From the NCBI GenBank assembly GCA_019118465.1, contig DWYX01000030.1, positions 1-45,840 on the forward strand: 45,840 bases of DNA. Reading direction: 5' to 3'. The notes under the pieces are model-generated. The model was not told the DNA's origin, made no database searches, and was given only the letters and a program-made list of their open reading frames with translations. The stretch is from Candidatus Limosilactobacillus faecipullorum. Its GTDB lineage: Bacteria > Bacillota > Bacilli > Lactobacillales > Lactobacillaceae. The position numbers and the translations under genes were made by a program. Below are positions 41,581 through 45,840 of the stretch, piece by piece. The stretch's first letter is position 1. Every line of letters begins with the position of its first letter.

Positions 41581-42480
41581 TTACTTCTCCTGATACATAA
41601 AATGATTATGTTTTAACATCTTTTCATAGAGGGCATTAGTCATCAACCGGTAGCCAGCATGATTGGGGTGAAAATTATCAGCGGTTGAAATGTAGTGATT
41701 GAGATTCTTCCCTTTTCCATCCATAATCTTCACCACTTCCGCTTGACTAATTGAACTCCGGTTGGCTTGATTAGCCGCGTCCACAAGCTTTTGGCGACTA
41801 GCTTTGGTTTGATACTGACCATATGACAATCGATGATTTATATCGACAAAATAAGTTTGGGGGTACTTAGCAAGCGTCGTTTTCGTAATTTGATTCCATT
41901 TTGTAATCGAATCATTAATCGCCGTTACTGTTGGAAAATAGGTGTAAACCGAATCATAAATACTAAAGACAAATAATGGTGCCTTCGGATTGTTTTGACG
42001 AATTGTCTTAAGTAATTTAATTAGTTTAGTCTGATAAGTATCGCCGGCTTGATTAATAGCAGTTTGTAACTTTGGTTGGGAATTTACCAACAATTCTTTT
42101 TCTAAACTCTGCAGTAAATCATTGCCGCCGACGGTCATCACAATTACGTCAGCCTGCTTTAAATCCTTTTGAAATTGGGCCTGCTGGTCTAGGCGACGTA
42201 AAACCTGATCGGAACGATCACCGCTTACCCCATAATTACTTGTCAAGATTTGGTCATGAAGATGGTTTTGTAGGCGCGTCTTGATTTGACCAACATAGCC
42301 ACCATTATTTTGTTGATCCCCAACGCCATAGGTTAAAGAATCCCCCAACGCCACCAAACGAATGGTCTTTTTAGGAACTCGAGGTGCTGGCTTTGAATTG
42401 GTTTGCTGACTACATGCCGTTAACATTCCTAGGCTACCTATGATCATTAAAATAATTAGCCACCATCGCTTCTTCACCAC
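41581..42480 (-). CDS. SGNH/GDSL hydrolase lipoprotein
   Basis: The 299-residue lipoprotein has a signal peptide with lipobox LTAC (Cys about 23) and an SGNH hydrolase domain: 'RLVALGDSLTYGVGD' near 42 (nucleophile Ser), 'NGGYVGQI' (block II Gly), 'VMTVGGNDLLQSLEK' near 118 (GxND) and 'DNFHPNHAGYRLM' near 272 (Asp-x-x-His). It is the YpmR/LipC type. Probably acts on lipid or peptidoglycan ester at the cell surface; substrate unknown. First of the operon with ypmS. Confidence 0.93.
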   Translation of the reverse strand: MVKKRWWLIILMIIGSLGMLTACSQQTNSKPAPRVPKKTIRLVALGDSLTYGVGDQQNNGGYVGQIKTRLQNHLHDQILTSNYGVSGDRSDQVLRRLDQQAQFQKDLKQADVIVMTVGGNDLLQSLEKELLVNSQPKLQTAINQAGDTYQTKLIKLLKTIRQNNPKAPLFVFSIYDSVYTYFPTVTAINDSITKWNQITKTTLAKYPQTYFVDINHRLSYGQYQTKASRQKLVDAANQANRSSISQAEVVKIMDGKGKNLNHYISTADNFHPNHAGYRLMTNALYEKMLKHNHFMYQEK

Positions 42481-42533
42481 TAATCACCCCTTCGCATTCA
42501 TAATAGCTTTTATTTTAACATAAGTCGTTGCAA

Positions 42534-42583
42534 AAACTAAAGCCGCCCTTAATTAGGATCGCTCCTAACCACGAACGGCTTTT
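42534..42583 (-). terminator. terminator of degV
   Basis: AAAGCCG (42539-42545) pairs with CGGCTTT (42576-42582), with an inner stem TTAGGA/TCCTAA (42553-42558, 42563-42568). T-rich tract follows on the minus strand. Confidence 0.7.
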
Positions 42584-42594
42584 AAAAAAATACG

Positions 42595-43437
42595 TTAGTC
42601 TTCAGTATAGTAGAGTAAGCAACAAGCTCCCATCCCGGTGTGGGTTGCAATAATCGGCACCGTTTCCCGGACTACGACTGGAACATTCGGGAATAATTCT
42701 TTCAATTGTCCCAAAAGTCGGTTAACCTCACTGTCAGCCTGGACATGTGAAATTCCGATCCCTTTAACCTTCTTACCCTTCATTTGGTCAAGAATCTTCC
42801 CCCATTCTTTATGGATGGCCTTAATTCCCCGACCTTTCATTGCGACGTGGATCTCACCATCATAAACTTCAAGCATCAGCTTAATATTTAAGAGGCTTGA
42901 AAGCGTCCCGGCAAACTTATTAATCCGGCCCCCAGCAACTAAATTATCGAGGGTATCGATTGCAAGGTAAAGCTTAGAATGTTCGTAAACTTCCTTCATC
43001 TTCGCAACCGCATCTTCAACGGTCCCACCATTTTCAATCACCTTCGCTGCTGCCAGAATTTGGAAAGCCATACACCGGTCTGTCGTATGACAATCAACAA
43101 CTGTTACTTTCGTCTTCGTCATTTGGGCAGCTTGTTCGGCCGCATGAACCGTTCCGGAAATTGATTCCATCATGGAAACACAAAGAACTTCACTACCATC
43201 AGCTCCCAATTCATCAAAGACATCCACAAACTTACCGATTGGTGGTTGTGAAGTTTTGGGGAGTGACTTTGCATTTTTCATCATTTTAGGGAACTGTTCG
43301 TTCGTAATTGTTTCCCGTTCAATGTAAACTGTCCCATCGATCATTACTGAAAGCGGGATAATCGTAATTCCGTACTTTTGAATCTCCTCATCAGTCAAAC
43401 CAGCTGATGAATCACAAGCAATTTTAATTTTTGCCAT
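42595..43437 (-). CDS. DegV family protein (fatty-acid-binding)
   Basis: FakB-like DegV proteins bind a fatty acid for phosphorylation by FakA. The 280-residue protein shows 'IKIACDSSAGLTDEEIQKYGI' at the start, 'SLPKTSQPPIGKFVDVFD' near 62 (TSQPS loop), 'CVSMMESISGTVHAAEQA' near 88 (SxxxSGTY loop) and 'THTGMGACCLLYY' at the end (HxGxGA). The chosen ATG 43437 gives the usual start; GGAGG lies about 17 bases upstream, unusually far. No fakA is adjacent. Intact. Confidence 0.92.
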   Translation of the reverse strand: MAKIKIACDSSAGLTDEEIQKYGITIIPLSVMIDGTVYIERETITNEQFPKMMKNAKSLPKTSQPPIGKFVDVFDELGADGSEVLCVSMMESISGTVHAAEQAAQMTKTKVTVVDCHTTDRCMAFQILAAAKVIENGGTVEDAVAKMKEVYEHSKLYLAIDTLDNLVAGGRINKFAGTLSSLLNIKLMLEVYDGEIHVAMKGRGIKAIHKEWGKILDQMKGKKVKGIGISHVQADSEVNRLLGQLKELFPNVPVVVRETVPIIATHTGMGACCLLYYTED

Positions 43438-43608
43438 AAGAAGATACCACACTTCCTCCAGATTTTGGTATAATTAATATAGTTTCTAAAACTAGATCTT
43501 GGATTTTTCGAAACCATTTGTCAAACTTAATCATACCGCATGTTGATTTTAGTATATCAAATCTAAGTTTAAAATTCATTTCAATTTTATCAAGGAGGGT
43601 TTCTAATA

Positions 43609-44244
43609 GTGAAAACTAAGGAAACAGAACTTTCGTTACCGATGGAAATTGGCAATGCCATTTCGCATGGCGTTGCAACTGGACTCGCAATTGCCGGGCT
43701 AGTCGTGCTTATGGTTCACGCATCCCATCTCGGTCAAGCAATGCGGATTGTTACTGATGCGATCTACGGTAGTATTTTAGTCCTCTTTTTCCTCTCTTCA
43801 ACTTTATTCCATTCCTTGATTTATACGCGGGCCTGTCATGTTTTTCGAGTCTTCGACCACGCCATGATCTTTCTGTTAATTGCGGCTTCGTACACCCCAA
43901 TTAGCCTGGTTACCATTGGTGGATGGCAAGGTTGGACCCTTTTTGGCCTTGAATGGGCATTTGCAATTGCTGGTGTGGTTTATAAGAGCATCTGGTTAAA
44001 ACGGAAAAGTGTTTGGTCAACCATTATCTACATTTTGATGGGTTGGCTTTGCATTACCTGCTTTCCTATTTTATGGTACGCTCTTCCCCACGCTGGCTTT
44101 TACCTCTTGCTTACCGGCGGGATCATTTACACCCTTGGAGCGGGGGTTTACCTCTTCAAAATTGCCTCAGCCCATTTTATCTGGCATTTCTTCGTTATTG
44201 CCGGCTCAGCATGTATTTACTTTACGATTTTGCTGTACATCTAA
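43609..44244 (+). CDS. trhA: TrhA/hemolysin III family membrane protein
   Basis: The 211-residue PAQR-like membrane protein has seven hydrophobic segments and family residues 'NAISHGVATGLA' near 16, 'SSTLFHSLIY' near 62, 'FDHAMIFLLIAASYTPI' near 82 and 'HFIWHFFVIAG' near 192 (metal-binding His). Members control membrane energetics; hemolytic activity is historical. It starts with GTG 8 bases after GGAGGG. Convergent with dfrA, overlapping by 4 bases at the stop codons. Confidence 0.9.
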   Translation: MKTKETELSLPMEIGNAISHGVATGLAIAGLVVLMVHASHLGQAMRIVTDAIYGSILVLFFLSSTLFHSLIYTRACHVFRVFDHAMIFLLIAASYTPISLVTIGGWQGWTLFGLEWAFAIAGVVYKSIWLKRKSVWSTIIYILMGWLCITCFPILWYALPHAGFYLLLTGGIIYTLGAGVYLFKIASAHFIWHFFVIAGSACIYFTILLYI

Positions 44245-44726
44245 TGACGTTGCCAGGTTTCAAACCAATAAACGGTTTCTCCTTCTGTTAGGGGAGCCGT
44301 TTTTTTAATACAATCAAATTCTTTGTAATCAACCGGAGCCATCTTTGTATCGCCATGATGATCACCTTTAATTACCGTTCGGTAAAGTTGGTCTGCCAAC
44401 GGCATTAATTGATCATAAATCCGCGCTCCCCCGATAACAAATGCTTCTTCAACCGGTTGACTCGCTAGCCATTCTTTTAGGGCTTCAATTGAATGAACGA
44501 TCACCACCCCGGGAACAACTAACTCTTGATGAGTCAGAACGATATTAGTCCTTTTAGGAAGCGGCCGGTTACCTAGTGAAGCAAAAGTTGTTCGTCCCAT
44601 AATAATCGGGTGTCCGATCGTAACTTGCTTAAAATGTTTAAGGTCTGCCGAGAGATGCCAAGGCATCGTTTGCCCTTTGCCGATCCAACCGGCTTCATCT
44701 TCGGCCCAAATTAAAGAAAGTTTCAT
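44241..44726 (-). CDS. folA: dihydrofolate reductase
   Basis: The 161-residue enzyme shows 'IWAEDEAGWIGKGQTMPWHLSADLKHF' from residue 6 (the Asp/Glu-27 position reads Asp in 'SADLKHF'), 'IIMGRTTFASLG' near 40, 'IVLTHQ' near 62 and 'FVIGGARIYDQLMP' near 96. NADPH and folate sites look normal. It follows thyA by 11 bases with GAGGAAAA as ribosome site, the usual thyA-folA pair. 3' end overlaps trhA (convergent). Confidence 0.96.
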   Translation of the reverse strand: MKLSLIWAEDEAGWIGKGQTMPWHLSADLKHFKQVTIGHPIIMGRTTFASLGNRPLPKRTNIVLTHQELVVPGVVIVHSIEALKEWLASQPVEEAFVIGGARIYDQLMPLADQLYRTVIKGDHHGDTKMAPVDYKEFDCIKKTAPLTEGETVYWFETWQRH

Positions 44727-44737
44727 TTATTTTTCCT

Positions 44738-45700
44738 CTATACCGCAACTGAAGCCTTGATTGGTCCTTCTGGTTCATAACCTTCCAGCTTAATATCAGC
44801 CGGATCATATTCTTCTAACGGCTTGGTTTCCGCTGGTAAAATCAACTTTGGTGCTGGATGAACTGGTCGGTTCAATTGTTCCTTAATTTGTTCAAAGTGA
44901 TTTGAGTAAATGTGAGCATCCCCTAAAGTATGCACAAATTCACCAACATCAAGATCACATTCCTTGGCAATTAAATGCGTCAAAAGAGCATAAGAAGCAA
45001 TATTGAAAGGCACTCCTAGAAAAATATCCGCACTTCGTTGATAAAGCTGACAGGAAAGCTTACCGTCATTGACATAAAATTGGAATAAGGTATGACATGG
45101 TGGTAAAGCTGCTGTCGGGACGTCTTCTGGATTCCAAGCGGTAACAATTAACCGCCGGGAGTTTGGGTTTGTCTTGATGGCTTCAATTACATTCTTAATT
45201 TGGTCGATGGTTTCCCCATTGCGAGTTTGCCAATGCCGCCATTGACCTCCATAAACGTTACCAAGACTACCATACTTTTGGGCAAATTCATCATCATGGA
45301 GGATTCGTTCACAGAAGGCCTTTTTCTCAGCCAGGTATAGCTTCTTAAATTCCGAATCAACTAACCACCGGTGACCGAAATCCGTCATATCTGGACCGTG
45401 ATATTCGTCACTTTCAACCCACTTTTTAAAAGCCCATTCGTCCCAAATATGGTTTTTGTGTTGAAGCAAAAAGCGAATATTAGTGTCTCCCCGAAGAAAC
45501 CAGAGTAATTCACTCTTAATTAGACCAAAGGCAACCTTCTTGCTAGTTAAGATCGGAAAGCCCTTTTGTAAATCAAAGCGCATTTGGTAGCCAAACACTG
45601 ACCGGGTCCCGGTACCAGTTCGATCGCCCTTTTCATGGCCATGCTCAAGGACATAACGCGCTAAATCAAGGTATTGTTGTTCGTTTTCATTTACTACCAT
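44738..45700 (-). CDS. thyA: thymidylate synthase
   Basis: ThyA methylates dUMP to dTMP. The 320-residue length fits lactobacilli with an insertion of about 50 residues relative to E. coli. Motifs: '[13 protein letters not shown]' near 24, '[12 protein letters not shown]' near 200 (nucleophile Cys), '[20 protein letters not shown]' near 222 and '[13 protein letters not shown]' near 257. The ribosome site is GAGGGGG. It leads the thyA-folA operon. Bases 45701-45840 upstream hold AGGAGG near the edge but no gene is seen. Confidence 0.97.
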   Translation of the reverse strand: MVVNENEQQYLDLARYVLEHGHEKGDRTGTGTRSVFGYQMRFDLQKGFPILTSKKVAFGLIKSELLWFLRGDTNIRFLLQHKNHIWDEWAFKKWVESDEYHGPDMTDFGHRWLVDSEFKKLYLAEKKAFCERILHDDEFAQKYGSLGNVYGGQWRHWQTRNGETIDQIKNVIEAIKTNPNSRRLIVTAWNPEDVPTAALPPCHTLFQFYVNDGKLSCQLYQRSADIFLGVPFNIASYALLTHLIAKECDLDVGEFVHTLGDAHIYSNHFEQIKEQLNRPVHPAPKLILPAETKPLEEYDPADIKLEGYEPEGPIKASVAV

Positions 45701-45840
45701 TTATTTTCCCCCTCGTATATTAAAAATAATCCTTTTGTTTTTTGTGACATTACAACTTGCTTTCTGGTCACCGCATGATAGCCTCTAATTATCATTGGCT
45801 TTGGTCAACTGGTATAGGTTATTTCCTCCTGTAGTTTAAC

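Noticed and set aside
45701-45840. Regulatory RNA (T-box or riboswitch) upstream of thyA
   Set aside because: No conserved core was recognised; the AGGAGG near the edge has no suitable start codon behind it.

Overview
The window looks like a chromosomal segment of a low-to-moderate G+C lactic acid bacterium. A heterofermentative Lactobacillaceae member (Limosilactobacillus-like) is the best guess. This rests on gene order (plsY / parE-parC, topA-dprA, rnhB-rbgA-yozE-ypmS, thyA-dfrA), on strong AGGAGG ribosome sites, on the LytSR/LrgAB, LutABC and lone Mn-pyrophosphatase genes, and on the protein style. Species cannot be fixed from this sequence alone. Almost all genes lie on the minus strand.

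Bases 1-17000 are an accessory, decaying zone. A truncated tyrosine recombinase sits beside three copies of a TATATCACCC box, followed by a plasmid-type hypothetical protein and relics of a Fic protein and a HicB-type antitoxin. A VanZ-like protein, a relic of an amino-acid binding protein, a solitary ribB, a broken SDR gene, a small unknown gene, an Xre/TPR regulator and a SufT-like protein come next. Relics of a PAS-domain protein and a DMT transporter precede the intact lactate-oxidation operon lutABC. Then come a GNAT relic, an unusual two-gene unit (half-length SufD-like protein plus a haem/siderophore/cobalamin-type binding protein), a second GNAT pseudogene, a lipoate operon (solo lipoyl domain, lipA, lplA) and relics of an OpuB/OpuC-type osmoprotectant transporter. 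Lesions are readable: in-frame stops, single-base frameshifts and lost catalytic residues.

Bases 17000-32100 are mostly intact metabolism and regulation. They hold a pyridoxal-kinase/ECF S-component pair, a butanediol-dehydrogenase-like enzyme with an exact cre box, a GlcD-type FAD oxidase, msrB with an IscA-like protein, lrgAB with its LytSR two-component system, a manganese pyrophosphatase, and topoisomerase IV (parE-parC).

Bases 32120-34130 hold an IS607-family element (serine recombinase TnpA plus TnpB). It separates parE from the divergent plsY. Both ends carry the octamer CCGTCAAC, and TnpA has Cys in place of a usually conserved Arg.

Bases 34280-45840 are conserved core: plsY, an aldose-1-epimerase-like gene, topA, dprA, rnhB, rbgA, yozE, ypmS, a GDSL lipoprotein, degV, trhA, dfrA and thyA. 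Rho-independent terminators mark most operon ends. No tRNA, rRNA or CRISPR array was recognised.

No clearly new defence or biosynthetic system was found. The most unusual items are a hairpin between the Shine-Dalgarno sequence and AUG of lutA, the half-SufD/binding-protein unit, the solo lipoyl operon, the recombinase box cluster and the IS607 element with its probable guide RNA.
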